The translations under genes and the position numbers were made by a program. From positions 124,001 to 188,000 of the forward strand of contig CAVQDH010000013.1 of NCBI GenBank assembly GCA_963711215.1: a DNA stretch of 64,000 nucleotides. Direction: 5' to 3'. Each line of letters opens with the position of its first letter. The stretch's first letter is position 1. The notes beneath the pieces are model-generated. The model saw only the letters and a program-made list of their open reading frames with translations, searched no databases and had not been told where the DNA came from. The stretch is from WHUA01 sp963711215 (lineage in GTDB: Bacteria > Pseudomonadota > Alphaproteobacteria > UBA8366). Positions 53,030-62,022 of this stretch are shown piece by piece.

Positions 53030-53428
53030 ATGGCGAAGAAGCTCGTGCTCGATCCCGGCTGGCCGCGGGCGAAGAAATCCGGCTTCGCGATGGCGACGCA
53101 GGTCGGCGAGACGATCTATGTCGCCGGTCAGGTGGCGCAAGACCCGGACGGCAAGCTGGTCGGCGCCGGCGACATGGCCGCGCAGGCGCGCCAGGTCTTC
53201 GCCAACATCAGGGATATCCTGGCGGTGGCCGGGGCGACGATGGACGACGTGGTGAAGATCACCGCCTACGTCACCGACATGGGAAAATACGGCGAATACA
53301 ACGCGGTGCGCGCGGAAGTTTTCCCAAAGGCGCAGATGGCGAGCGCCACCGTCGCCTCGCCGACCCTGGTGCGGGACGGCTTCCTGGTCGAGGTCGAAGC
53401 GATTGCCGTGGTCGGCTGCGGCGGCTGA
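53030..53428 (+). CDS. RidA family protein (enamine/imine deaminase-like)
   Basis: 132 residues. TIYVAGQVAQDPDGKLVG, ARQVFANIRDILAVAGATMD, DVVKITAYVTDMGKYGEYN and MASATVASPTLVRDGFLVEV match the YjgF/YER057c/UK114 trimer family. The canonical Arg of active RidA deaminases (in the ..NRA.. region) is replaced in this variant, so it may belong to an Rid subfamily with another role. ATG 53030. Confidence 0.85.
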   Translation: MAKKLVLDPGWPRAKKSGFAMATQVGETIYVAGQVAQDPDGKLVGAGDMAAQARQVFANIRDILAVAGATMDDVVKITAYVTDMGKYGEYNAVRAEVFPKAQMASATVASPTLVRDGFLVEVEAIAVVGCGG

Positions 53429-53446
53429 CCAATCGCGAGTTTCGGC

Positions 53447-54550
53447 TCAGGGCTGGATGATGACCTCGTCGCCGTCGATGACAAAGCGGTGCGGGACGTC
53501 CTCCGATACCCATTCCATGAAGCCGACGGCGTCGTCGAAGCGGGGATCGCCGTTCTTCAGCACCTCCGGGCGGAGCTGCGTGTCGATCAGCACGGGCAGG
53601 AAGGAGACGCGCCGCACGCCATCGCGGCCGAGCACCGCCTTGGCGATCAGGCTGCGCTTGGCGTCCTTGCCGTAGCCGAGGCGCGGATAGTCCGGGTCCA
53701 GCTCGACGCTGTATTCGCGCTCGAAGGCGCGGGCCGCGTCCGGCGATTTCTCGTCGCTCGACATGATGAAGTTGCTCAGGCTGTAGAAGCATATCTTGCC
53801 GTCATGGCCGCCGATCGCCTTCGGCGCATGCGCGTGGTGCCCGAGGATCAGGTCCGCGCCGGCGGCGAAGGCGGCCTTGGCGGCGGTCGGCTGGTAGTCC
53901 GCGATCAGGCGCGGAATGAAATGGATACCCCAGTGCAGCGAGACGACGACGGCATGGGCCTGCTTCTTGGCCCGGGCGATGTCATCGGTCATCGCCTCGA
54001 GATCCTCGTCATAGGGCATGGTGACGACCATGGGCGGCACGCCCGCCTGGTAGTCGAACGGCCGGTAGTAGGTATGCGCGCGCAACGGCGCCACCCCGGT
54101 CTTGGTGGGGCCTGCGGCATAGCCGTCGCGCAGGATCGAGCAATAGGCGAGGAAGGCGACCTTGATCCCCTTGCGCTCGAGGATCACCGGCTGGCGGGCT
54201 TCGTCGAGGTTGCGTCCGCCGCCGACCACCGCGATGCCCTTGCCGCGCAGCAGGTCGATCGTGTCGAGCAGGGCATCGCCGCCCCAGTCCATCGCATGGT
54301 TGCTCGCCACCGACACCACGTCGAAGCCGCAGTCGGTGAAGACCGACGCCATGTGCGGCTTGCATCGGCTGTGCCCGCCGCCGGAATGAACCTGCAGGCT
54401 GCCGCGCTCGGAATAGACCCGCTCGCATTGCCCGAAGCGGATGTCGCCTTGCATCAGCATCGGCGCGGCGAGCGAGCTGTATTGCGTCATCGGTTCGTGG
54501 ATCGGGCCGACGTCGCCGCAGCCCAGCAGGACAACACCATCTTCCGCCAT
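53447..54550 (-). CDS. CapA family protein
   Basis: 367 residues from ATG 54550 (GAGGAA upstream). CapA/PgsA metallophosphatase-like fold: VLLGCGDVGPIHEP, GGGHSRCKPHMASVFTDCGF, VVSVASNHAMDWGG, VVVSLHWGIHFIPR, DLILGHHAHAPKAI, ICFYSLSNFIMSS. Family members act in poly-gamma-glutamate capsule synthesis, but most relatives have other or unknown roles. No membrane anchor or signal peptide is visible, so cytoplasmic. Convergent with RidA, divergent from the MFS gene. Confidence 0.8.
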   Translation of the reverse strand: MAEDGVVLLGCGDVGPIHEPMTQYSSLAAPMLMQGDIRFGQCERVYSERGSLQVHSGGGHSRCKPHMASVFTDCGFDVVSVASNHAMDWGGDALLDTIDLLRGKGIAVVGGGRNLDEARQPVILERKGIKVAFLAYCSILRDGYAAGPTKTGVAPLRAHTYYRPFDYQAGVPPMVVTMPYDEDLEAMTDDIARAKKQAHAVVVSLHWGIHFIPRLIADYQPTAAKAAFAAGADLILGHHAHAPKAIGGHDGKICFYSLSNFIMSSDEKSPDAARAFEREYSVELDPDYPRLGYGKDAKRSLIAKAVLGRDGVRRVSFLPVLIDTQLRPEVLKNGDPRFDDAVGFMEWVSEDVPHRFVIDGDEVIIQP

Positions 54551-54799
54551 GACAGATTCCTCGCGATTGGGAAGCGCCTTTCGTGCCGCGCTCCGTGAAT
54601 TCTGACATATTTGCCGTGCCGGACCCAAAGCGGCGCGGAAAAGCCGGCCGGTCGCCGCCGATTGCGCTACCTTCGCGCCTTGGCCGCGGTTCAGCTACAC
54701 TGGCGACCTGCTCTTCTCACCAGCGCGCGGCCGGCTGCTGCCCGCCGCCGGGACTCCATAGATGGCACAAGCCGTGCCGCCACATTCGGGCACGATGCG

Positions 54800-56323
54800 A
54801 TGAGCGCGACGACAACCGGCGAAGAGGTTCTCCTGTCGCCGCGTCAGCGCTTTCTCGTGGCGTTGGCGATCATGCCCGCCGGCGCCATGCAGGCGACCGA
54901 TACCTTCGCGACCAGCATCGCCATGCCGACCATGATGGGGTCGCTGTCGGCCACCATCACCGAGATTTCCTGGGTCATCACCGCCTATCTCGTCGCCTCG
55001 GCCATGTTCACGCCGCTCTATGCCTGGATGAGCCGCCGGATCGGCCGCAAGCGGTTGTTCATCGCGGTGATCGCGGGCTTCCTGGGCGCGTCGCTGCTGG
55101 TCGCCCAGTCCCACACCCTGCTGCAGCTCGTGGTCTTCCGCTTCATCCAGGGCTTTTTCGGCGCGGGGCTCAATCCGCTGACCTTCCAGATGGTGCTCGC
55201 AACCTTTCCCCGGAGCCATCACGGCCCGGCCTTCGGCTGGCTGCAGACCGGGCGCATGAGCGCGGTCATCATCGGTCCGGTGGTCGGCGGTTTCCTGACG
55301 GAGTTCATCGACTGGCGCGCGGTCTATCTGATGAATATCCCGCTCGGCCTCCTGGCGCTCTTCATGATCCTGCGCGTCGTCCCGAAGGACGAGCCGGAAC
55401 AGCCGAAACAATTCGATTTTTTCGGTTTCTTCGTGCTCAGCATCGCCATCGCCAGCATGCAGCTGGTGCTCGATCAGGGCCAGAAGCGGGACTGGTTCGA
55501 TTCCGAGTTCATCATCGTCTGCGTGATGATCGCGGTGAGCGCTTTCTACGTCTTCGCAATCCACTGCACGACGAGCTTGAGGCCCTATCTCAACCCGCTG
55601 GTGTTCCGGAACCGCGAATTCGTCATCGGCCTGGTGATCGATTTCTTCACCAGCTTCATCTTCTTCGGATTCATGGCGCTGCTGCCGCAGATCCTCCAGC
55701 GCCAGCTTGGTTTCCCGGTGATGGAGGCGGGTTTCGTGCTGATGTATCGCGGCATCGGAACGATGATCGCCTCGCTCGGCTCGGGCTTCATGCTGCTGCG
55801 GTTCAAGCCGCGGCCGCTGATCGCGGTCGGCATCGTCGTCATCGGCGCCTCGAACTGGCTGCTGGCCAGCCTGACGCCCGATACCGACACCTTTCCCATC
55901 ATCATCGCCATCCTGATGCAGGGCTTCGGCATCGGCTTCATGTCGACGCCGACCGAGACGGCGGCCTTCAACACCCTGCCGCCGGCGCTGCGTCCCGACG
56001 CGGCCAGCGTCATGACGGCGTTCCGCCGCATGGCCGCGGGCATCGGCGTCTCGGTGCTGATCGCCCAGTTCGTCGACGCCTCCCAGACCGCCCGTTCGGC
56101 GCTGATGGAGAATGTCAGCCGCTTCAGCGAGGTCTTCCGCAACTTTCCGATGCCGGAAAGCTGGAACCCGGACAGCCTTCAGGGCATGCTGAGCCTGGAG
56201 CGGGTGGTCAGCAAGCAGGCCGAGTTCATGGCTTACCTGCATGACTTCGAGCTTATGTCCTTCATCACGCTCTCCGCGCTGCCGCTATTGCTGCTGATGC
56301 GGACGAAGAGGGACGAGGAATAG
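54800..56323 (+). CDS. DHA2 family MFS transporter
   Basis: 507 residues from ATG 54800. Fourteen membrane segments. Motif D1-like MQATDTFATSIAMPTMMGSL, motif A TPLYAWMSRRIGRKRLFIAV, motif C SAVIIGPVVGGFLTEFI. The gene is intact. It is an EmrB-like proton/drug antiporter. Its homologue at 19388 is in the opposite orientation and frameshifted; the two share the DWF..E..I segment after helix 6-7. Confidence 0.8.
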   Translation: MSATTTGEEVLLSPRQRFLVALAIMPAGAMQATDTFATSIAMPTMMGSLSATITEISWVITAYLVASAMFTPLYAWMSRRIGRKRLFIAVIAGFLGASLLVAQSHTLLQLVVFRFIQGFFGAGLNPLTFQMVLATFPRSHHGPAFGWLQTGRMSAVIIGPVVGGFLTEFIDWRAVYLMNIPLGLLALFMILRVVPKDEPEQPKQFDFFGFFVLSIAIASMQLVLDQGQKRDWFDSEFIIVCVMIAVSAFYVFAIHCTTSLRPYLNPLVFRNREFVIGLVIDFFTSFIFFGFMALLPQILQRQLGFPVMEAGFVLMYRGIGTMIASLGSGFMLLRFKPRPLIAVGIVVIGASNWLLASLTPDTDTFPIIIAILMQGFGIGFMSTPTETAAFNTLPPALRPDAASVMTAFRRMAAGIGVSVLIAQFVDASQTARSALMENVSRFSEVFRNFPMPESWNPDSLQGMLSLERVVSKQAEFMAYLHDFELMSFITLSALPLLLLMRTKRDEE

Positions 56324-56327
56324 GCGC

Positions 56328-56576
56328 ATGCTGGAAACCGAGGCGATCAAGCTGGACGAGATCTACGTGCCGGTGAAGTTGCGGAAGACGCTGGACGCGG
56401 CCAAGGTCGATGCGCTGGCGGAAAGCATCCTCGAAAAAGGCCAGGAGGTTCCGATCCAGATCCGCCGCGACAAGGAGCGCTTCGTGCTGGTGACCGGGCT
56501 GCACCGGCTGGAGGCGGTGCGCGCGTTGGGCGAAGAGACGATCGACGCCATCATCGTCAGCGCCCGGAAATTCTGA
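56328..56576 (+). CDS. Short ParB N-terminal-like domain protein
   Basis: 82 residues, a stand-alone ParB/sulfiredoxin-fold domain: LDEIYVPVKLRKTLDAAKVD, ILEKGQEVPIQIRRD, FVLVTGLHRLEAVRALG (the GxHR nucleotide-binding motif). There is no DNA-binding part, so it is not a partition protein. It follows the MFS gene by 4 nt and precedes the EEP nuclease by 12 nt, and is probably co-transcribed with both. Confidence 0.75.
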   Translation: MLETEAIKLDEIYVPVKLRKTLDAAKVDALAESILEKGQEVPIQIRRDKERFVLVTGLHRLEAVRALGEETIDAIIVSARKF

Positions 56577-56588
56577 CGGCTTGCCTCG

Positions 56589-57339
56589 ATGGCCTTTCGC
56601 GTCGCCTTTCTCAATCTCGAACAGGATCACAAGCGCTGGGAGGCGCGGCGGCATCTGGTCGTCGAGGAACTGGCCGCGCTCGACCCCGACATCTTCGCGA
56701 TGAACGAGATCTGCATCCCGAAGCAGACCGGCCGCTGGCTGCGGGACGAAGCCGCGCGGGCGACCGGCAAGCGCTTCGCGCTGGTGCAGCAGAGCAAGAC
56801 CAACACGGGATCGCGGATTGAAGGGGAGGGCGTGCTGACCCGCTTCCCGCTCCTGGAGACGGCGAACCTGGACTACCAGACGCTCGACTATGTGGCGCTG
56901 GTCGCACGGATGGAGATCGAGGGCCGCGCGCTCGACGTCTACGTGACCCATCTCTACCGCTCGCGCGGCGACGAATCCCTGCGCGAATTCCAGGTGCAGC
57001 AGCTTCTCGAATGGATCGAACTCGCGGACCGACGCGGACGCGCAGATCGTCTGCGGCGACTTCAACGCGCCGCCGGACCGGCCGTCGGCGAAGCGGATGG
57101 CGGCGGCTTTCCGCCCGACGCAGAGCGCGCCGACCGCCTTCACGCCGCTCGCGGACGCGGACGGCAACGTCACGCATCCCTATTGGCAGCGCTTCGACCG
57201 CAGCATCGACTACATCTGGGTCCGCGGCCCGCTTCGCTGCACCGCCAGCGCCGTTGCCTTCAACAAGCCCCATCCGGAGGACGCCACGCTCTGGCCGTCC
57301 GACCACGCAGGCCTCTGGGCCGATCTCGAATGGGCGTAA
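56589..57339 (+). CDS. Endonuclease/exonuclease/phosphatase family protein (one frameshift)
   Basis: Starts MAFRVAFLNLEQDHKRW; active-site pieces in order: DIFAMNEICIP (Mg-binding Glu), YVTHLYRSRGDESLREFQVQ (His), then after a shift near 57022 AQIVCGDFNAPPDR (Asp-x-Asn), RSIDYIWVRG and WPSDHAGLWADL (catalytic Asp-His). Together they make a complete EEP fold of about 250 aa. Substrates range from nucleic acid to lipids. Downstream MFS gene starts 13 nt later. Confidence 0.8.
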
Positions 57340-57352
57340 GGCCGAAGCGCGC

Positions 57353-58985
57353 GTGACCGCCAACGCCCTCTACCGCTGGTTCGACGAGACGGTGCTCGAC
57401 CTCGGGCGCGAGGTGCGCTGGTCCTATCTGCCGCCGCTGATGGTCTATCTCGCTTATGGCGTGTCCGGGCTGACCTCGGTCGTCGGCGCCTTCTTCATCA
57501 AGGACTATCTCGGCCTGTCGGCGGCCTTTCTCGCCGGGCTGACCTTCTGGGCCGGCATTCCCTGGGCGCTCAAGATGCCGATGGGCCATCTCGTCGATCT
57601 GATCTGGCGCTGGAAGGGGCTGCTGGTCTATCTCGGCGCGGCGCTGATCGCGGTGAGCCTCGCCATCATGTACGGCCTGATCGCGCATACCGAGGCGATG
57701 CGCCACATGATGCCGGTCAACGCCTGGTACGTGCTGAGCGTGCTGCTGTCGCCGACCGGTTACGCGCTGCAGGACGTGGTGGCGGATGCGATGACCGTCG
57801 AGGCGGTGCCGCTGGCCGACGCCGAGGGCAAGCCCTATCCCGACGAGCTGGTCAAGCGCATGCACACGACGATGCAGACGCTGGGGCGCTTCGCGCTGAT
57901 CGGCGGGCTGGTCCTGGTCGCCGCGGTGAATATCACCTTGTTCGAGGGCGTCGACACGATGACCCAAGCGCAGAAGGCAGCGATCTACGCCCAGATCTAC
58001 CTCATGGCGATGGCCATTCCCGTGATCTCGGTCCTGGGCGTCGTGCTGGGCGGCATCTCTCTTCGCATCCGCGCCCGGCGGCTCCGGCGGCACGGCTTCG
58101 ATGCGGAAGCCATCAAGCGCCTGCTGTTCCAGGCGGGCGAGGAAACCAGGCCCAACTGGTGGATCTTCGGCGGCAGTCTCCTCTTCGTCGCCTTCACGGT
58201 GACGATGGGCGTGGGCGAGGTGCCCTATGCGCAGGAGATCATCTTCGCCGGCTCCATGGGTATCGTCGGCTTCCTGATGTACCGGCTGATCCTGGAACTG
58301 GACCGCGACGTGCGGCGCGCGCTGCTGGGGACGGCGATCATCCTTTTCATCTTTCGCGCGACGCCGCTGCCGGGCCCCGGCCAGACATGGTTCGAGATCG
58401 ACGTCCTCGGCTTCGATCAGCAGTTCCTCTCGGTGCTGTCGCTCATCACCTCGGTGCTGACGCTGGCCGGCATGCTGGTGCTGCGCCCGATGATTGGCCA
58501 CCGCTCGATCGCTTATGTCGTGGTGCTGCTCACCGTCGCGTCGGGCATCCTGGCGCTGCCGAATATCGGGCTGTTTTATGGCATCCAGCATTGGACCGAG
58601 CACCTGACCGGCGGCGTCGTCGACGCGCGCTTCATCGCCATCCTCGACACCGCGCTCGAATCGCCCCTGTCGCAGATCGCCATGATCCCGATGCTGGCCT
58701 GGATCGCCAAGAACGCGCCGGCCAATCTCAAGGCGACCTTCTTCGCGGTGATGGCGTCCTTCGTCAACCTGGCGCTTTCGGCCAGCAGTCTCACCACGAA
58801 ATACGTGAACGAGATTTTTCTGGTCACCCGCGAGGTGCGCGACCACGCCACGAGCGCGCTCGACGGTGCCGGCCGATTACCACCAGCTCGGCTGGCTGCT
58901 GATCGTCGTCGCGGCGATCGGCGTGATCGCGCCGATCGCCACGGTCGTGATGATCCAGCACTCCAGGCTCCGGACCGAGCAGTAG
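57353..58985 (+). CDS. BT1-like MFS transporter (frameshift near the 3' end)
   Basis: Start GTG 57353 (reads TANALYRWFDETVLDLGRE). Twelve or more membrane segments; LPPLMVYLAYGVSGLTSVVG, GIPWALKMPMGHLVDLIW and GYALQDVVADAMTVEAVP resemble the folate-biopterin transporter (BT1) branch of MFS. Near 58862 the frame shifts; the last helix (LGWLLIVVAAIGVIAPIATV) and the tail RLRTEQ follow in another frame to TAG 58983-58985. Substrate unknown. Confidence 0.7.
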
Positions 58986-59012
58986 GGGGGTGCCCCGCAA
59001 TCGCTGTGCAGT

Positions 59013-59041
59013 CCTCATCCTTCGACAGGCTCAGGATGAGG
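59013..59041 (+). terminator. REP-like hairpin after the MFS gene
   Basis: Inverted repeat CCTCATCCT ... AGGATGAGG with an 11-nt loop. Related in inverted orientation to the hairpin at 59068-59098. It belongs to a common dispersed element type (CCTCATGCTTCGACAAGCTC-like) seen in many alphaproteobacteria and lies between convergent genes. Confidence 0.55.
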
Positions 59042-59060
59042 CCAACGATTTTCCCGCGGC

Positions 59061-59098
59061 AAAAAAAGCCTCATGCTGAGTTTGTCGAAGCATGAGGC
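59061..59098 (-). terminator. Intrinsic terminator of the LLM oxidoreductase gene
   Basis: Perfect 10-bp stem GCCTCATGCT/AGCATGAGGC followed on the minus strand by seven U (59061-59067), 18 nt after the stop of the minus-strand LLM gene. Its sequence is an inverted, slightly divergent copy of the neighbouring hairpin. Confidence 0.75.
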
Positions 59099-59116
59099 AC
59101 GCCGCGCGCCACGACC

Positions 59117-59950
59117 TCACGCCTTCCTGGCGATCTCCAGCAGCTTCTCCGCCGAGCGCAGCCAGTCCTCGGCGTGGCGCTGGTGCGGCTGGAACATCAG
59201 GTGCTGGATGCCGAGGTCGCGGTATTCGGCGATTTGCCGGCGGATCGTGTCGGGGTCGTCTGAAAGCGCGTCCCAGTTCACGCGCAGCGACAGGGTGAAG
59301 CTTTCCTCCGGCCGCTCCGCCCGCAGGCGCTTGACGATGGTGGGCGCCACGCCCGGGCTCTTGCGGCTGCCGTGCCAGCCGTCGCCGAGCCGGACCGCGC
59401 GCCGGAACGCGGCTCCGCCATGGCCGCCGACCCAGATCGGGATCGGACGCGCGGGATGCGGCAGCGTGCGCATCGCCTTGAAATTCGCCGCGACGTGCCC
59501 GCCCTTCAGGTCGACCGGGTCTTCGGTCCAGCAGGCGCGCAGCATGCGGATGGTCTCATCCGAGCGCGCGCCGCGCTCCTTGAACGGCACGCCCAGCGCG
59601 TCGAACTCGGCCTCCAGCCAGCCGACCGCGGCGCCGACGATGACGCGGCCCTGGCTCATCAGGTCGAGCGTCGCCAGCATCTTCGCCAGCACCAGCGGGT
59701 GGCGCATCGGCAGCACCAGCACGGAGGTGCCGAGCCCGACGCGGGTCGTCGCGGCGGCCGCCCAGGTCAGGCTGACCAGCGGCTCGTAGATATAAGCCGT
59801 CGGCGGATAGGGCGCGTCGACGGGGATCGCCAGGTGGTCGCTCACCCAGATGTCGTCATAGCCCTGCTGCTCGGCCTCCATGGCGGCCCGGCGGATCGTG
59901 TCGGGGCCGGCGGCGCGGCCGAACTGCGGCAGATGGATGCCGAATTTCAT
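59117..59950 (-). CDS. LLM class F420-dependent-type oxidoreductase
   Basis: 277 residues. MKFGIHLPQFGRAAGPDTIR, DIWVSDHLAIP, VGLGTSVLVLPMRHPLVLAK, GRVIVGAAVGWLEAEFDALG and PIPIWVGGHGGAAFRRAVRL show a full LLM barrel of the TIGR03619-like group. It probably uses F420H2 or FMN. Intact. Ends at a clear terminator shared with the convergent MFS gene. Confidence 0.85.
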   Translation of the reverse strand: MKFGIHLPQFGRAAGPDTIRRAAMEAEQQGYDDIWVSDHLAIPVDAPYPPTAYIYEPLVSLTWAAAATTRVGLGTSVLVLPMRHPLVLAKMLATLDLMSQGRVIVGAAVGWLEAEFDALGVPFKERGARSDETIRMLRACWTEDPVDLKGGHVAANFKAMRTLPHPARPIPIWVGGHGGAAFRRAVRLGDGWHGSRKSPGVAPTIVKRLRAERPEESFTLSLRVNWDALSDDPDTIRRQIAEYRDLGIQHLMFQPHQRHAEDWLRSAEKLLEIARKA

Positions 59951-60107
59951 CGTTGTTGTCTCCTCCCTGTGGTAGGCGCGCCGCGGCAGGTATGTTGACC
60001 TGCATCATGGGGGCCGGAAAAGGCGGCGTGCTAGACAGCAAGACAATAGCGCGAAATCGGTGGGCGGTTGGACTCCCGTCGCGCGCGGGAGCAGGAGGAG
60101 CGTTGTC

Positions 60108-60473
60108 ATGCGTCGGCGATTCAATTCGATCCTTTCCCTGGCGGCATGGGCTGCCGCCTTCGTCGCGGTGACGCTGCCGCTGCCGGGCGTTCCGGCGCAC
60201 GCCGAGGATATTCCGGGCGACGTGGTCGCCGGCCGCACGCTCGCCCACAAGACATGCTCCGCCTGCCACTCGATCAGCGCGGCGCAACGCCGGACGCGGC
60301 TCTACGACGCGCCCGGTTTCGACGAGATCGCCGGGAACCCGCAGACGACCGCGGTCAGCCTGCGCGCCTTCCTGCAGTCGTCCCACCCGACCATGCCCAA
60401 CCTCGTCCTCACCACCGAGGAGCGCGACAACGTGATCGCCTTCATCCTGAGCCTGAGACAGCGGTCGGATTGA
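60108..60473 (+). CDS. Secreted c-type cytochrome
   Basis: 121 residues from ATG 60108 with GGAGGAG upstream. Signal peptide (LAAWAAAFVAVTLPLPGVPA) cleaved near AHA-ED; one haem site KTCSACH and a distal Met in HPTMPNL. A small class I cytochrome c, periplasmic. The gene is 31 nt upstream of the SLC13 permease and is likely on the same transcript, although no functional link is known. Confidence 0.85.
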   Translation: MRRRFNSILSLAAWAAAFVAVTLPLPGVPAHAEDIPGDVVAGRTLAHKTCSACHSISAAQRRTRLYDAPGFDEIAGNPQTTAVSLRAFLQSSHPTMPNLVLTTEERDNVIAFILSLRQRSD

Positions 60474-60504
60474 CGCGGCCCGGCAAACGCGGCGCGGTGA
60501 CGTC

Positions 60505-62022
60505 ATGAGCGATGGCGCGCGTACGCCGGACGCCCCGTCGCCGGGGGGCGGCGGGCTGGCGCTCTGGGTGGTGCCGGCCGGCATCGCCTTCTTCTTCGTT
60601 CTGCTGATCCTTCCGGCGCCTGCGGGCATGCCGAAGGCGGCGTGGCGCGTCGCCGCGGTGGGGCTCCTGATGGCCTTCTGGTGGGTGACGGAGGTCCTGC
60701 CCGTGGCGGCGACCGCGCTGCTGCCGATCCTCCTGTTCCCGCTGCTCGGCATTGCCGGCCTGCGCACCGCCGCCGCGCCTTATGCCGACCCGGTCATCTT
60801 TCTTTTTCTCGGCGGCCTGGTGCTGGGAATGGCCCTGCAGAAATGGGGGCTGCACCTGCGTATCGCGCTCCGGATCATCGCCTGGGTGGGGCTGCGGCCC
60901 GCCAACCTCGTCCTCGGTTTCATGGCGGCGACGGCCTTCCTCAGCATGTGGGTCAGCAACACGGCGACGGCGGCGATGATGATGCCGGTCGGCGTCTCGC
61001 TCGTCGTCCTGCTCGTGGGGGCTCCGGCCGAGCTCGCCTCGGTCCCGCGGGAGAAGGCGGAATTCGCCCGGGCCTTGCTGCTCGGCATCGCCTATGCGGC
61101 CACGATCGGCGGCATGGCGACGCTCATCGGGACGCCGCCCAACGCGCTGTTCGCGGGCTTCATGCGGCGGATCGATGGCATCGAGATCGGCTTCGCGCAA
61201 TGGATGATGCTCGGCGTCCCGATCGCCGTGGTCTTTCTGCTCGGCGCGTGGCTGCTTCTGACGCGCGTGATCTTCCGGGTGCCGGCGGCGGAAACGCCGG
61301 CCATGCGCGAGCGCATGGCCGCGATGCTGGGCGCGCTGCCGCCGATGTCGCGGCCCGAGATGCTGGTCGGCCTGGTCTTCCTCGCGGCGGCGGCCGCCTG
61401 GATCAGCCGGCCCGAGCTCGCGCGGATCATTCCCGGCCTGGACGACACGGTCATCGCGATCGCGGCCGCCTTCGCGCTTTTCATCATTCCCTCCGGCCGC
61501 GACGGCTTTCTGATGGATTGGGCGAGCGCGGCGCGGCTGCCCTGGGACGTGCTGCTGCTGTTCGGCGGCGGCCTGTCGCTCGCGTCTGCGATCACGGACA
61601 GCGGGCTCTCCGCCTGGATCGGCGATGCGCTGTCGCAGCTCGGCGTGCTGCCGGTGATCGTGCTGATCGGCGCGCTCATGCTGGTGACGATCGCGCTGTC
61701 CGAGCTGGTGAGCAACACCGCGACCGCGGCCGCGCTGCTGCCCGTGGTGGCGTCGATCGGCGGCGGGCTCGGCCTCGATCCGATCGCGCTCACGGTCCCG
61801 GTGGTGCTCGCCGCGTCCTGCGCCTTCATGCTGCCGGTCGCGACGCCGCCCAATGCGCTCGCCTTCGGCAGCGGCTGCTTCACGGTCGCGCAGATGGCGC
61901 GGGCCGGGTTCCTGGTCGACACGCTGGGCATCGCCCTGGTGCTGGGCGCCAGTTACAGCATCATGTGGGCTCGTGTTCTGAGGTTTGTGGCCTCCCCTAT
62001 TTGGGCGCCCTTCGGGGGATGA
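60505..62022 (+). CDS. SLC13 (DASS) family permease
   Basis: 505 residues with about 12 membrane segments. Both diagnostic SNT motifs are present (VSNTATAAMMMPVG and VSNTATAAALLPVV), with the paired TPPNALFAGF and TPPNALAFGS loops. These bind Na+ and the carboxylate of the substrate, so the protein imports di- or tricarboxylates or sulfate with sodium. Intact. Its 3' end overlaps the P-type ATPase gene by 26 nt on the opposite strand. Confidence 0.9.
   Translation: MSDGARTPDAPSPGGGGLALWVVPAGIAFFFVLLILPAPAGMPKAAWRVAAVGLLMAFWWVTEVLPVAATALLPILLFPLLGIAGLRTAAAPYADPVIFLFLGGLVLGMALQKWGLHLRIALRIIAWVGLRPANLVLGFMAATAFLSMWVSNTATAAMMMPVGVSLVVLLVGAPAELASVPREKAEFARALLLGIAYAATIGGMATLIGTPPNALFAGFMRRIDGIEIGFAQWMMLGVPIAVVFLLGAWLLLTRVIFRVPAAETPAMRERMAAMLGALPPMSRPEMLVGLVFLAAAAAWISRPELARIIPGLDDTVIAIAAAFALFIIPSGRDGFLMDWASAARLPWDVLLLFGGGLSLASAITDSGLSAWIGDALSQLGVLPVIVLIGALMLVTIALSELVSNTATAAALLPVVASIGGGLGLDPIALTVPVVLAASCAFMLPVATPPNALAFGSGCFTVAQMARAGFLVDTLGIALVLGASYSIMWARVLRFVASPIWAPFGG

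Noticed and set aside
1842..58985. Programmed ribosomal frameshifting as the cause of the split genes
   Set aside because: The sites lack a common slippery sequence, affect unrelated families and include two separate insertions within 20 nt in the GST gene.
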